Part shown: positions 17,219-25,836 of the stretch, in pieces | How positions within the stretch are numbered: position 1 is the stretch's first letter | How the letters are laid out: the number at the start of each line of letters is the position of its first letter | Assembly: GCA_016218915.1 (NCBI GenBank) | Contig: JACRCQ010000076.1 | Location: 1 to 64,000 of the forward strand | DNA length: 64,000 nt | Source: Deltaproteobacteria bacterium | Lineage (GTDB): Bacteria; Myxococcota_A; Polyangia; Polyangiales; Polyangiaceae | Direction of reading: 5' to 3' | Position numbers and translations under genes: made by a program | The notes under the pieces: generated by a model | Told to the model about the DNA's origin: nothing | Databases searched by the model: none | The model's input: the letters and a program-made list of their open reading frames with translations, nothing else

Positions 17219-19101
17219 TGTCGGCAGGACCTTCCTCCCCAGCAGGCCCGCTCCCTTGGACCTTGCCGTTCGGCGCACGCCCTCGCGCGGACGGAAGCAC
17301 GCATTTCCGCGTGTGGGCGCCCAGAGCCAGCCGGCTCTCGGTGCAGATCCTCGACGAGGCCGTGCGCATCGTGCCCATGGCTCCGGATGGGGAAGGCAGC
17401 TTCGAGTGCACGGTCCCCGGCGTGCGCGATGGTACGGAGTACTTCTTCGTCATCGACGACGTCCGACAACGTCCCGATCCGGCGTCGCGTTCTCAACCCC
17501 ACGGCGTGCACGGACCATCGCGCGTGGTGGACGCCGGCGCCTTCCGCTGGAGCGACGATTCCTGGAAGGGCATCGCGCTCGAGTCGATGATCTTCTACGA
17601 GGTTCACACCGGCACGTTCACGCCGGAGGGCACCTTCGAGGCGATCATTCCCAGGCTGGCTCACCTCCGCGATCTCGGGATCAATGCCCTGGAGCTGATG
17701 CCTGTGGCGTCGTTCCCAGGTGGGCACAACTGGGGATACGACGGCGTGCACCTGTATGCACCCCAGTGCACCTATGGCGGCGGCATGGGTCTCAAGACTC
17801 TGATCGACGCCTGTCACAAGCACGGCATCGCGGTCGTGCTCGACGTCGTCTACAACCACCTCGGCCCGGAAGGGAACTACCTGCCCGAGTTTGCGCCGTA
17901 CCAGACCTGCAAGTACCGCACGCCCTGGGGCGATGCTGTGAACTTCGACGGCGCAGAATGCGACGGCGTGCGCCGACACATGATCGACAACGCGCTGTAC
18001 TGGCTCACCGAGTATCACGTCGATGCGCTGCGAATCGATGCGATCCACGGGATCTTCGACTTCAGCGCGCGCCACATCCTCGACGAGATGCGCGACAGGT
18101 TCCACGAGCAGGCGCGTGCGCTGGGTCGGCGCGCCTGGCTGATCGCAGAGAGCGACCTCAATGACGTGCGCGTGATTCGCGCCCCAGAGCAGGGCGGATT
18201 CGGCCTCGATGCGCAGTGGAGCGACGATTTCCACCATGCGCTGCACACGTTGCTGATCAGCACCTCCCACGGGTACTTCGCCGACTTCGGACGCCTCGAG
18301 CACCTGCGCAAGGCGCTGCTCGAAGGCTTCGTCATGGATGGCTGCCGTTCGACCTACCGCAAGCGGCGCCACGGTTCGTCGTCCCGGGCCGAGCCAGGCC
18401 ACAAGCTCGTGGTCTACTGCCAGAACCACGATCAGATCGCCAATGCCTCCCAGGGCGAACGGCTCTCCACGCTCGTGACCTTGGAGCAGCAGAAGCTCGC
18501 GTCGTGCGCGCTGCTCTGCGCGCCTGCCCTGCCCATGCTCTTCATGGGGCAGGAGTACGGCGAGGTCGCACCGTTCCACTACTTCATCAGCCATGGCGAC
18601 CCTGCCCTCGTCGATGCGGTGCGCGAAGGACGCCGCAAAGAGTACGCGGCTTTCTCCCACTTCCGAGACTTCCCAGACCCGCAGGACCGCCACACCTTCG
18701 ACAACTGCCGGCTCGCCTGGAGCAAGCTCGCGCAATCCCCGCACCGCCAGATCCTCGCCCTGCACCGCGACCTGCTGCGGCTGCGTCGAATGCATCCCTC
18801 GCTCGGCAACACCCGCAAGGATCTGTGCGAAGTCACCCTGGATGAGCAGGCTCGTTGGCTGGTCTTGCACAGGCGAGACCCGAGCGGTCCGCCGGTCCTG
18901 ATCGCCTTCAACTTCAGCGGCGAAGCCACGCACGTGGCGCTGCCCGAGCCCGAAGCTCCCTGCAAGCTCGCCTTGTGGACAGGTGCACCACGCTACTTCG
19001 GCCCCGCGGACGGCGTCGCTCCTGCGGATCAGATCCACGCCGGGTCAGCCCGGATCGAGCTGTCCCCCTGGAGCGCCGCGATCTACGTCGCCGCCGCGTG
19101 A
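17218..19101 (+). CDS. treZ: Malto-oligosyltrehalose trehalohydrolase
   Basis: GH13 enzyme that releases trehalose from maltooligosyl-trehalose. The 627-residue protein has an N-terminal CBM48/E-set domain (FRVWAPRASRLSVQI), then the barrel with FYEVHTGTFTPEGTF, VVLDVVYNHLGPEGNY, the nucleophile Asp in VDALRIDAIHGI, acid/base Glu in LIAESDLND, and the third carboxylate in CQNHDQIAN. The TreZ-type order (VHTGTFTPEGTF, VYNHLGPEGN) separates it from GlgB and GlgX. ATG 17218 overlaps the mak stop by one base. Its usual partner treY is not in the window. The gene converges on proC with a 12-nt gap. Confidence 0.93.
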   Translation: MSAGPSSPAGPLPWTLPFGARPRADGSTHFRVWAPRASRLSVQILDEAVRIVPMAPDGEGSFECTVPGVRDGTEYFFVIDDVRQRPDPASRSQPHGVHGPSRVVDAGAFRWSDDSWKGIALESMIFYEVHTGTFTPEGTFEAIIPRLAHLRDLGINALELMPVASFPGGHNWGYDGVHLYAPQCTYGGGMGLKTLIDACHKHGIAVVLDVVYNHLGPEGNYLPEFAPYQTCKYRTPWGDAVNFDGAECDGVRRHMIDNALYWLTEYHVDALRIDAIHGIFDFSARHILDEMRDRFHEQARALGRRAWLIAESDLNDVRVIRAPEQGGFGLDAQWSDDFHHALHTLLISTSHGYFADFGRLEHLRKALLEGFVMDGCRSTYRKRRHGSSSRAEPGHKLVVYCQNHDQIANASQGERLSTLVTLEQQKLASCALLCAPALPMLFMGQEYGEVAPFHYFISHGDPALVDAVREGRRKEYAAFSHFRDFPDPQDRHTFDNCRLAWSKLAQSPHRQILALHRDLLRLRRMHPSLGNTRKDLCEVTLDEQARWLVLHRRDPSGPPVLIAFNFSGEATHVALPEPEAPCKLALWTGAPRYFGPADGVAPADQIHAGSARIELSPWSAAIYVAAA

Positions 19102-19113
19102 ACCTCCTGGCGA

Positions 19114-19959
19114 TCAGCCTTTTCCGTTGGGAGCGAGCTTGCGATCCAGCTGCTCGCCAAGCTCTTCGCCGCGCTTGGTAGCGTTTTCTACCGCGTCCAT
19201 CAGTGTTCGACGAAGCCCGCCAGCCTCCAGCGTGTGTAGGCCCGCGATCGCGGTCCCGCCCGGGCTCGTCACCATGTCCTTGAGCCTGCCAGGGTGCTCC
19301 CCCGAGTCCAGCAGCAGCTTCGCCGAACCGTATACGGTCTGCGCCGCCAACAGCAGCGCTGTCTCGCGGTGCAGTCCCACCTTCACCCCGCCGTCCGCCA
19401 GCGCCTCGATCATCAGCATCACATAGGCCGGTCCACTACCTGACAGACCCGTGACCGCGTCGAGCAGATTCTCGTCGAGCACCACCGTCTTGCCGAGCAT
19501 GTTGAACAGGCTCTTTGCCTGGCGCATGTCCTCGGGCGACGCATGCGTGCCAGCTGCGATCGCGGTGGCACCTGCCAGCACCATGGCCGGCGTGTTCGGC
19601 ATCGCCCGCACCAGCCGCGTTCCAGCCGGAAGGCGCGCCTCCAACGCTGCGAGCCGGACGCCTGCCACGATCGAGATGGTCACCGTCTCCGGCCTCATGT
19701 GCTCGGCCATCGCAGGCAGCACCTTGTCCACGACCTGCGGCTTGACCGCAAGCACGAGCAGGTCCGCATGCTGCACCACCTCTGCGTTGTCCATCGTCGT
19801 CATCACCCCGTACGTGCGATGCAGATCGTCGAGACGATCATCGCGCACGTCCGAGGCCATGATTCGCTCCGGGCTGACCACGGCCGCGTTGAGCAGCGCC
19901 TTGATCATGGCCCCTGCCATGTTGCCTGCTCCTAGAAATCCGATGTTCTGGTTCTGCAT
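19114..19959 (-). CDS. proC: Pyrroline-5-carboxylate reductase
   Basis: Last step of proline synthesis: reduces 1-pyrroline-5-carboxylate to proline with NAD(P)H, in the cytoplasm. The 281-residue protein starts MQNQNIGFLGAGNMAGAMI (Rossmann G-x-G-x-x-G/A), continues with LLVLAVKPQVV and VRAMPNTPA, and carries the family signature region GLSGSGPAYVMLMIEALADGG and MVTSPGGTAIAGL. ATG 19959 was chosen because GAGGAAGCAAAGG precedes it and the family starts here; an upstream extension to 20031 lacks homology. The length is typical. It is monocistronic on present evidence. Confidence 0.95.
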   Translation of the reverse strand: MQNQNIGFLGAGNMAGAMIKALLNAAVVSPERIMASDVRDDRLDDLHRTYGVMTTMDNAEVVQHADLLVLAVKPQVVDKVLPAMAEHMRPETVTISIVAGVRLAALEARLPAGTRLVRAMPNTPAMVLAGATAIAAGTHASPEDMRQAKSLFNMLGKTVVLDENLLDAVTGLSGSGPAYVMLMIEALADGGVKVGLHRETALLLAAQTVYGSAKLLLDSGEHPGRLKDMVTSPGGTAIAGLHTLEAGGLRRTLMDAVENATKRGEELGEQLDRKLAPNGKG

Positions 19960-20077
19960 CCTTTGCTTCCTCGCCCGCGCGGCATGCGGTCGAGCCCGCA
20001 GCGCGTCAACCACGAACGCCCGAGCGTCCACGACTCTGATGGGATTCAGGAGGGGAGGTTTCGACCGGTGAGACCTT

Positions 20078-20764
20078 CTACGGCGCTTTGATCGGCATGG
20101 ATGCGCTGTGGCAGGAGTTGCATCCTGCAGCTGCCACGCCTCCCATCATCACCTCGCCGTTCGAATTCCTGGCCCTGACCTGCGCGTTCGCCCAATCCAC
20201 GGGCGTGCCGGTGAACGGGACCCAGAAGTTGCCGTTGGTGCCCGAGAACGCCGAGTAGAACCCGGTGGGGTCCTTGACCGCGACTTCAGCGTGCGCGACC
20301 GGCGTCGTGCCGCTCGTGTCGTAGATCGTTCCCGCAAACAGCCACCTCGGCGCCTCGCCTTGGCCCGTGTGGCAGCTCAGGCAGTCCTTGCCGGCATTGT
20401 GCTCACCTGACTTGACCGTCGCCGTCCCGTTCGGATCGTAGGCGTTGGGCCACCAATCAGCAGCACCGCCAGTCCCCGCTGCGCCACCTGTTGCACCGCC
20501 CGCAGCTCCACCCGCGGCTCCTGCCGCGCCGCCTGCTGCGCCACCCGCATTACCAGCCGCGCCTCCGGTCGCGCCGCCCGCATTGCCAGCCGCGCCACCT
20601 GTCGCGCTGCCAGCATTGCCAGCCGCACCCGAGCCGCCGCCCGTCCCGGCTGCGCCGCCTGCGCCCGGCTCCTGGAGCGTCGACGCGCTGTCCGAGCCTG
20701 AGCAACCCCACAGGGCTCCCAGCGACACCGCGGCGGTGAAAGCGATCCAAGCACTACGTTTCAT
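20078..20764 (-). CDS. Stalked lipoprotein with two CxxCH heme motifs
   Basis: A 228-residue lipoprotein: MKRSAWIAFTAAVSLGALWGC with lipobox L-W-G-C, then about 75 residues of Gly/Ala/Asn/Thr repeats (GGAAGNAGGATGGAAGNAGG). The C-terminal domain holds CLSCHTG and CNSCHSA, two c-type heme attachment motifs, around a beta-sandwich-like stretch GTIYDTSGTTPVAHAEVAVKD, reminiscent of carboxypeptidase-regulatory-like folds. I infer a surface-anchored diheme electron carrier or sensor; distal Met/His ligands cannot be assigned by eye. AAAGGAGT lies 9 nt before ATG 20764. No cytochrome maturation or oxidase genes are near. Confidence 0.75.
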   Translation of the reverse strand: MKRSAWIAFTAAVSLGALWGCSGSDSASTLQEPGAGGAAGTGGGSGAAGNAGSATGGAAGNAGGATGGAAGNAGGAAGGAAGAAGGAAGGATGGAAGTGGAADWWPNAYDPNGTATVKSGEHNAGKDCLSCHTGQGEAPRWLFAGTIYDTSGTTPVAHAEVAVKDPTGFYSAFSGTNGNFWVPFTGTPVDWANAQVRARNSNGEVMMGGVAAAGCNSCHSASMPIKAP

Positions 20765-20962
20765 CGGTAAGCACTCCTTTCGACAGTCAAAGCCGACGGC
20801 GGAGATGCCGTCCGGCCGTGAGCGACGTCGCGCGTGGCGGCCTGCCCAGGTCCATGACCTCAAATGGGCATAAAGTCTATGGTGCTACTTGCAATTAGGT
20901 AGGATGCACGGCGCCGACAAAGGGTTCGCGCCTGTGATCTTTGCTCCGACCGGACGGTCTGC

Positions 20963-22057
20963 CTACAGGCCCGCCGCGGTCGCCGCTGCAATCAGCTGGT
21001 TCTGCAGGAACGATTCCGCCATCGCTCGCGCCACCGCACCTTCCGGACGAGCCCCAAGATCCGTCGCCACCCGATCATGGCGCGCAGCCAGCTCAGCGGC
21101 GCGCGACAGGCTCGGATCGGTCGACAGCGCTGCAAACCACCCGAGCGCCAGACAAGCCTCGCGCTGCATGCGCTCGAGAGCATGACGCTTCGCGAGAATC
21201 ACCGGCCCCGCGTTGTCGATCGCTGCCAGCGACTCCGCACGATGTACGGTCGGTAGCGCGATCTCCGCAGCGAGCCGCGCGAGCCTTTGCCCGGTCTCCG
21301 GCTCGTCGCTCAGCACGTAGCGCACCGCGTCGACTGCCGCCGACCCAAAGCTCTTGCGACCATCCACACGCGCTCGCGTCTCCTGCCTCGACGCCTCCGC
21401 ATCCTGGGCCAGGATGCCGAACTTCTGCGCCAGCTTGTGCACCGCATCGTCTTCCCGAGGCTCGATGCCGTCGCTGAAGGCTGCCATCCACGCCCCTCGC
21501 AAGAGCGACTTGGCAACCTTCGGATCCATCTCGCCGTACACCTCGATCGCCTCCGGAGGCATCGGCTTCTCCGCCGTCAGCAGCCGGCTGTCCTCGTCGG
21601 GCAGCCCCAGCGCTGCAACCAGGCTCGCACGCAGCAGCTCCTCGTCCGGGCGGAGCTCACCGTCGCATCCAAGCACCGCTGCCAGCGTCCGCACTGCCAA
21701 CGCCCCGATGCGTCGAGTGCGCTGGATCTCCTTCTCGCTCGGCTTGGAGGTGAACAGCGACCGTACCCCGCGAGCCCCTGCCTCGAGCGACACGTTCTGG
21801 ACCAGATCCCGCATCGGCAACCACTCGGGCGCATGAACCGGAGCCACAACCGCGCTCATCGCCACGATCCAGCTGCGCCAGTCGTCGATGTCCATCGGGC
21901 CCCCCTTGCCGACCGACTCGTACATCGGTGCCCGACGCTTCGAGATCGCAGCCAGCTCGTCCTCCACCACTTCGTGCGAGGAGGCGAGCGCGAAGATGAC
22001 GTCCTGACAGACGCAGCGCAGCAGGTTGACGAGATAGGGCTTGGGCTGAATGGCCAT
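20963..22057 (-). CDS. TerB-like domain protein, unknown function
   Basis: A 364-residue soluble, all-helical protein starting MAIQPKPYLVNLLRCVCQDV. Two segments look like TerB/DnaJ-associated repeats: LAAVLGCDGELRPDEELLRASLVAALGLPDED and GAWMAAFSDGIEPREDDAVHKLAQKFGI, each with an acidic D-G-x-x-x-x-x-E/D turn as in TerB metal-binding folds. The rest is unrecognised. GGGAG precedes the ATG. It lies 43 nt downstream of pcnB on the same strand, so co-transcription is likely. A stress or metal role would be guessed only from the TerB resemblance. Confidence 0.6.
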   Translation of the reverse strand: MAIQPKPYLVNLLRCVCQDVIFALASSHEVVEDELAAISKRRAPMYESVGKGGPMDIDDWRSWIVAMSAVVAPVHAPEWLPMRDLVQNVSLEAGARGVRSLFTSKPSEKEIQRTRRIGALAVRTLAAVLGCDGELRPDEELLRASLVAALGLPDEDSRLLTAEKPMPPEAIEVYGEMDPKVAKSLLRGAWMAAFSDGIEPREDDAVHKLAQKFGILAQDAEASRQETRARVDGRKSFGSAAVDAVRYVLSDEPETGQRLARLAAEIALPTVHRAESLAAIDNAGPVILAKRHALERMQREACLALGWFAALSTDPSLSRAAELAARHDRVATDLGARPEGAVARAMAESFLQNQLIAAATAAGL

Positions 22058-22100
22058 GGTGTCTGCTCCCCTGTCTGGAAGGCGGCCGGCCCCCTGTCGA

Positions 22101-23519
22101 TCAGGCCTGACGCGCCGCGGCTGAGTCGATGGAAACCACCTCGGAGGCAAAAGCGTACAGCTCGCTGCGTGCGAGTCTGCCAGGCTTGCCCGCGGCCACC
22201 CGTGGCAGGATGGCCACAATCCGGCAGATCTCGTCAGCAATCCTGCGCGGCAGCGCAAGTCGGTCGATCACGGGCTGGAGCACCTCGTACGCAGACCCCA
22301 CGCGATCACGGCTGCCATTCACGCCTTCCCGCAGCGGCTCGAGCAGAAGGGTCGCCATCAGCACCACGTCGTTGAGCGGCGCCCCCAGCAGCACCGTGCG
22401 ACGATCGACCTCGCCCAGCGCTCTCCAAGCGCGCGTCGCCGGCCCACGCTCCGATAGGTCGTCGTCGAGCAACGTCGCCAGCTCGGGCAGCAGCAGATGC
22501 AGCAACCCGGTCTCCCACGCGAGCCAGACCGAACGGCGAGCCGCTCCGCTTCGAAGGACCTTGAGCAGCTCCTCGAACAGCCGCGGACGAGCCGCCGATG
22601 CGATCGAATCCCTGCACAGCACGATCGCGTCGTAGACATCCGGCGCAATCCCTAGATCGAGCCGTGCCGCAAACTTGATCGCGCGGATCATGCGCACCGG
22701 ATCCTCGCGGAACCGCACCTCCGGATCGCCGATCGTCCGCACGACCCGCCCCTCGATGTCCGGGATGCCCCCCACGAAGTCGATGACCTGCCGCCGATCC
22801 ACGTCGTAGAACAGCGCGTTGATCCTCAGATCCCGACGCGCTGCGTCTTCCTGCGCATTGCCAAACGCGTTGTCGCTGCGAATCAACAGGTCGTCGCCAG
22901 GCAACGCGTCGTCGGCCCCGTGTGGGTTTCGACGAAACGTCGCGACCTCGATGACCTTGCGCTCGCTGAACAGCACGTGGACCAGCCGGAACCGACGTCC
23001 GATGATGCGTGAGTTGCGGAAAAGGGTGCGAACCTGCTCGGGCCGCGCCTTGGTCGCGATGTCGAAGTCCTTGGGACGCCGCCCCAGCAGCAGATCGCGT
23101 ACGCCGCCACCGACCAGGTACGACTCGAACCCGTGCCGAACCAACCTGCGCACAACCTTGAGCGCGTCCGGATCGATGCGGGCTTCGTCCACCAGAAGCG
23201 CAGGCCTCGCCACAGCCCCACGCTCCGGAGCTGCGACCGGCCCAGGCTCTTCCATCCGCGTCAGCTCCCCAGCCGGTGCCGGCTCTACAGCACGCGCTCG
23301 CTCCTCAACCGGTGCCAGCTCCTCAACCGGCGCCAGCACCTCAACCGGCGCCAGATCGCCAACAGCCAGGGGCGCACGTGTCTCGTCCTCGACCGGCTCT
23401 GCGAGCAGAATCGGGGGTTGCTCCACTGGCTTCTTCGGGCCGGCTACCTTCGCGCGTGGTGACGCGGCCTTTCGAGCGCGGGGCTTTCTGGTTCGAGGAC
23501 TGGGACTACTGGTTGACAC
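22101..23519 (-). CDS. pcnB: Poly(A) polymerase I
   Basis: Adds 3' poly(A) tails to RNA, promoting decay. The 472-residue protein has a disordered N-terminal 100 residues rich in Lys/Arg/Pro and LAPVEE repeats, then the class II nucleotidyltransferase core: YLVGGGVRDLLLGRRPKDFDIATKA (metal-binding D-x-D) and RDLRINALFYD. The PcnB-diagnostic IIGRRFRLVHVLF separates it from CCA-adding enzymes. The RNA-binding helical half follows (FREDPVRMIRAIKFAARLDLGI). GTG 23519 is the start used; a start nearer the core cannot be excluded. The TerB-like gene follows 43 nt downstream. Confidence 0.9.
   Translation of the reverse strand: MSTSSPSPRTRKPRARKAASPRAKVAGPKKPVEQPPILLAEPVEDETRAPLAVGDLAPVEVLAPVEELAPVEERARAVEPAPAGELTRMEEPGPVAAPERGAVARPALLVDEARIDPDALKVVRRLVRHGFESYLVGGGVRDLLLGRRPKDFDIATKARPEQVRTLFRNSRIIGRRFRLVHVLFSERKVIEVATFRRNPHGADDALPGDDLLIRSDNAFGNAQEDAARRDLRINALFYDVDRRQVIDFVGGIPDIEGRVVRTIGDPEVRFREDPVRMIRAIKFAARLDLGIAPDVYDAIVLCRDSIASAARPRLFEELLKVLRSGAARRSVWLAWETGLLHLLLPELATLLDDDLSERGPATRAWRALGEVDRRTVLLGAPLNDVVLMATLLLEPLREGVNGSRDRVGSAYEVLQPVIDRLALPRRIADEICRIVAILPRVAAGKPGRLARSELYAFASEVVSIDSAAARQA
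23303..23364. repeat. CTCAACCGGCGCCAG coding repeat in pcnB
   Basis: Three to four near-identical 18-bp units encode (on the minus strand) repeated L-A-P-V-E-E in the disordered N-terminus of PcnB. Length variation between strains is likely. Confidence 0.8.
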
Positions 23520-23600
23520 GGGAGCGCTTCACATACCACGCCGCGGCATCGCGCGGCTCGAAACCCAACATCGGTCGCAGGATAGCAGAATCAACCCCCG

Positions 23601-24797
23601 CTACGGGTCCAACAAAGCCGCTGCCCCGCTCCTGAAGGAATCGAACGCCTTCCTCGGTTGTCCGTCCAACGTGCGCAGCCCAGTGCTGCACCAGTATGCG
23701 AACAGCTCCGGCGATCCCGGCTTGCCCACGGCTGCTGCTTTCGCCAGACAGCTCTTCGGCTCAGGATCGTGCAGCGCACTCACCGCGACAAAGGGGACGC
23801 TCGCTCGCTGGGCCTCCACTTCGAGAAAAAGCAGGTCGAAGAAATGCGCCTGCTCGTCCTCACTCCCCCCAATCAGCGTCGACGATGGATAGCTCACGGA
23901 CGCGAGGACGATCGGCCGCTCTGCCGCAGCCACGACCATGGCCGGAAGATCCCCGTGCACGCTGTCTGCAGGACCTGCCCGCAGATCCTCGCCGATGGGC
24001 GTGTACGACATCATGACCACGTCCGACTCTTTCACCAGCCCCGTCGCCCACGTGCCCGGCGTGGGCTCGCTCAGCCACGCCTTGTGCGACCAGGTCACAC
24101 CCGTCTGCGCGTTCTCGCGGTCCGGATGCGTGTTGGCGTACCGAACCGCGTCCTGCATGAATGCAAGGAGTGCATCACGCTGCGCCGGGTCCGAGGTCGC
24201 GTACCGATCCAGCTCGAATCCCAAGCTCAGGTAGCGCAGCTCAGGGCCTAGCTTCGCAAACAGCCGGTCCACCAGCGTCTGCATCCCCGCCTTCGTCGTG
24301 GCCGAATCCCACCCCGCCCCCTGCAACGACCCAGGCCGCCCATCGACCGTCGCATCCACAGCCGGGATCGATAGCAGCAACACCCTCTTCTGCGATCGCA
24401 ACAATCCGGCGAGCGATTCCAGCCTCGTCCACGCCGGCGACGTCTCATCTCCTTCCAGATCGGCCCATGAGACCGTCGCTGTCAGCCCGCGCGCGCCTGT
24501 CGCCATGCTCAGCAGCACCGCGTCGAGCTCGCTCGATTGCGCAGTCCCTCCGTCCGGCACCGCATGGGGCGTGGGCTCCAACCCCACGGTCACAGGCGCA
24601 GGCGGCTTCGTGCTCGATTCCTTGACGTCGTCCGACGCGTCCGGCGCTTCGTCTGCAGCGTCCTCGTCCACGACGTCCAGGGCCCCGTCCGCAGCATCCG
24701 TGGGCTCGGGAATCGCAATCTCGGTCGATGGAGTCGAAGAGCACGCCGACAAGGCGAGCACGCAGACAAGGGCTCCATAAGACCTGAGTAACCGCAC
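23601..24797 (-). CDS. Lipoprotein with TIM-barrel glycosidase-like domain
   Basis: A 398-residue lipoprotein: RLLRSYGALVCVLALSAC, lipobox L-S-A-C, then an acidic Asp/Ala linker (DVVDEDAADEAPDASDD). The main domain has the alternating pattern of a beta/alpha barrel: LTATVSWADLEGDETSP, KRVLLLSIPAVDA, LRYLSLGFELDRYA, VVMMSYTPIGEDLRA, PIVLASVSYPSS, then a late ALHDPEPKSC. LGFELD at the fourth-strand position resembles the acid/base site of clan GH-A glycosidases, but a second catalytic Glu is not certain. Function unknown. The GTG start is preceded by TGCTATGAT, a near-perfect extended -10, 6 nt away, implying a leaderless mRNA. Confidence 0.7.
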   Translation of the reverse strand: MRLLRSYGALVCVLALSACSSTPSTEIAIPEPTDAADGALDVVDEDAADEAPDASDDVKESSTKPPAPVTVGLEPTPHAVPDGGTAQSSELDAVLLSMATGARGLTATVSWADLEGDETSPAWTRLESLAGLLRSQKRVLLLSIPAVDATVDGRPGSLQGAGWDSATTKAGMQTLVDRLFAKLGPELRYLSLGFELDRYATSDPAQRDALLAFMQDAVRYANTHPDRENAQTGVTWSHKAWLSEPTPGTWATGLVKESDVVMMSYTPIGEDLRAGPADSVHGDLPAMVVAAAERPIVLASVSYPSSTLIGGSEDEQAHFFDLLFLEVEAQRASVPFVAVSALHDPEPKSCLAKAAAVGKPGSPELFAYWCSTGLRTLDGQPRKAFDSFRSGAAALLDP

Positions 24798-24803
24798 GCG
24801 CCG

Positions 24804-24809
24804 ATCATA
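24804..24809 (-). promoter_or_regulatory. Extended -10 (TGCTATGAT), start-proximal
   Basis: TATGAT with TGC directly before it lies 6 nt before the GTG start at 24797. This is the best example of the start-proximal -10 pattern in the window. Confidence 0.6.
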
Positions 24810-24860
24810 GCAGGAACCCGGCTTCGTTGAAGTCGCGTCCTGCCCACTGGCTTCGACGCC

Positions 24861-25055
24861 TCACACCACTTCGAAGCCCTCGTCCTTGATCGCTTCCCGT
24901 ACCGCGGTCTCGTTCATCGGCCCGTCGGTCGTGATCACCGCCTCGCCGATCGTGACCTTGACATCCTTGATCCCATCGAGCTTGCGGAGCGCCTGGTCCA
25001 CCGCCTTGACGCAATGACCACAACTCATGCCCTTGATCTGAACTGTGGATTCCAT
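24861..25055 (-). CDS. Heavy-metal-associated domain protein (CopZ-like)
   Basis: A 64-residue single HMA domain: TVQIKGMSCGHCVKAVDQAL carries the M-x-C-x-x-C metal site in a beta-alpha-beta-beta-alpha-beta fold of typical length. It probably binds Cu(I) and hands it to a P-type ATPase, as CopZ does. No ATPase or CueR/CsoR regulator is in the window, so the partner lies elsewhere. ATG 25055 has TATGCT 8 nt upstream and no ribosome-binding site. Confidence 0.88.
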   Translation of the reverse strand: MESTVQIKGMSCGHCVKAVDQALRKLDGIKDVKVTIGEAVITTDGPMNETAVREAIKDEGFEVV

Positions 25056-25063
25056 GTTGCGGC

Positions 25064-25069
25064 AGCATA
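25064..25069 (-). promoter_or_regulatory. -10-like TATGCT, start-proximal
   Basis: TATGCT on the minus strand lies 8 nt before the ATG of the CopZ-like gene. Confidence 0.45.
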
Positions 25070-25176
25070 AGTCCGGCGGAGCAAACCGGAAGGGGGCAAG
25101 AGGACAGGTCGCTCAAATCGCTCCAGCGCGCACGCCTCGTGCGTGCCGAATGCGCAGCTCGGACGATGCTACGGGA

Positions 25177-25791
25177 TCAGGGCTTGGAAGGCTTGAGGTC
25201 GATCGGGTCCGAGGGCGCACCCTTGTGGATCGCGTTGTTGCCGACCCAGTAGATGTAGCGGGCGTCGCGAAGCCCTCCCAGGTACACGTCGAAGCGCACC
25301 GTCGTGCCTGGCGTGGTGACGAACCTCATCCCGTCGAAATCGGACCACGTCGTCACCGCTAGCTCCACATTGTCCATCCCCGGATAGATCGTATCGCCGT
25401 CCTTCGACTCAGCGCCCTCGATCGACACGTCCGTGATGAGCTGGCCTGTGCCCACCGAAGCCACCACGTTCCAATCGCATCCCTCGCCGTAGAGGTTGGA
25501 ATCGCACGCGGTGTACACGTGCCAGTGGCCTCCTTCGTCGTATTCGATGAATACGCCGGCTCCGACCCCCGGATCCGTCGACAGCGTCTGGCCGGTGTCG
25601 ATCTGGGCCGTCGTCACCGCAGGCGCGCTGGGCGAGCCAGCCGTGCCCACCACCGGACCGCCCATGCCGCCGCAGTGTTCGCATCGGTCCGCCTCGACCA
25701 TGCATCCGGTGGCCGCGCTGGGGAGCACGACGGCAAGTGCGAGCAGCGGGAGCCGACAACGGGCGATGAATGTCACAAGTCCATCACGCAT
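25177..25791 (-). CDS. Lipoprotein, unknown function
   Basis: A 204-residue protein starting MRDGLVTFIARCRLPLLALA; the signal ends ATGCMVEAD (lipobox A-T-G-C). Just after it DRCEHCGG gives a paired Cys motif, followed by a Gly/Pro/Ala linker. The C-terminal domain is beta-rich (GVFIEYDEGGHWHVYTACDSN, RFVTTPGTTVRFDVYLGG) and looks like a secreted beta-sandwich; no family is recognised. ATG 25791 was chosen because AAGGAG lies 9 nt before it; an in-frame ATG at 25815 would precede that site. Confidence 0.7.
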   Translation of the reverse strand: MRDGLVTFIARCRLPLLALAVVLPSAATGCMVEADRCEHCGGMGGPVVGTAGSPSAPAVTTAQIDTGQTLSTDPGVGAGVFIEYDEGGHWHVYTACDSNLYGEGCDWNVVASVGTGQLITDVSIEGAESKDGDTIYPGMDNVELAVTTWSDFDGMRFVTTPGTTVRFDVYLGGLRDARYIYWVGNNAIHKGAPSDPIDLKPSKP

Positions 25792-25836
25792 GGGTTTCGC
25801 TCCTTGAAGCATCACAGGCTGAGCAACCTCGCATCA

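Noticed and set aside
15035..17278. 747-residue minus-strand open frame
   Set aside because: It lies antisense to mak and the end of the Asp-box lipoprotein; no start signal, no recognisable domain.
17149..19038. 629-residue minus-strand open frame
   Set aside because: It is the antisense shadow of treZ.
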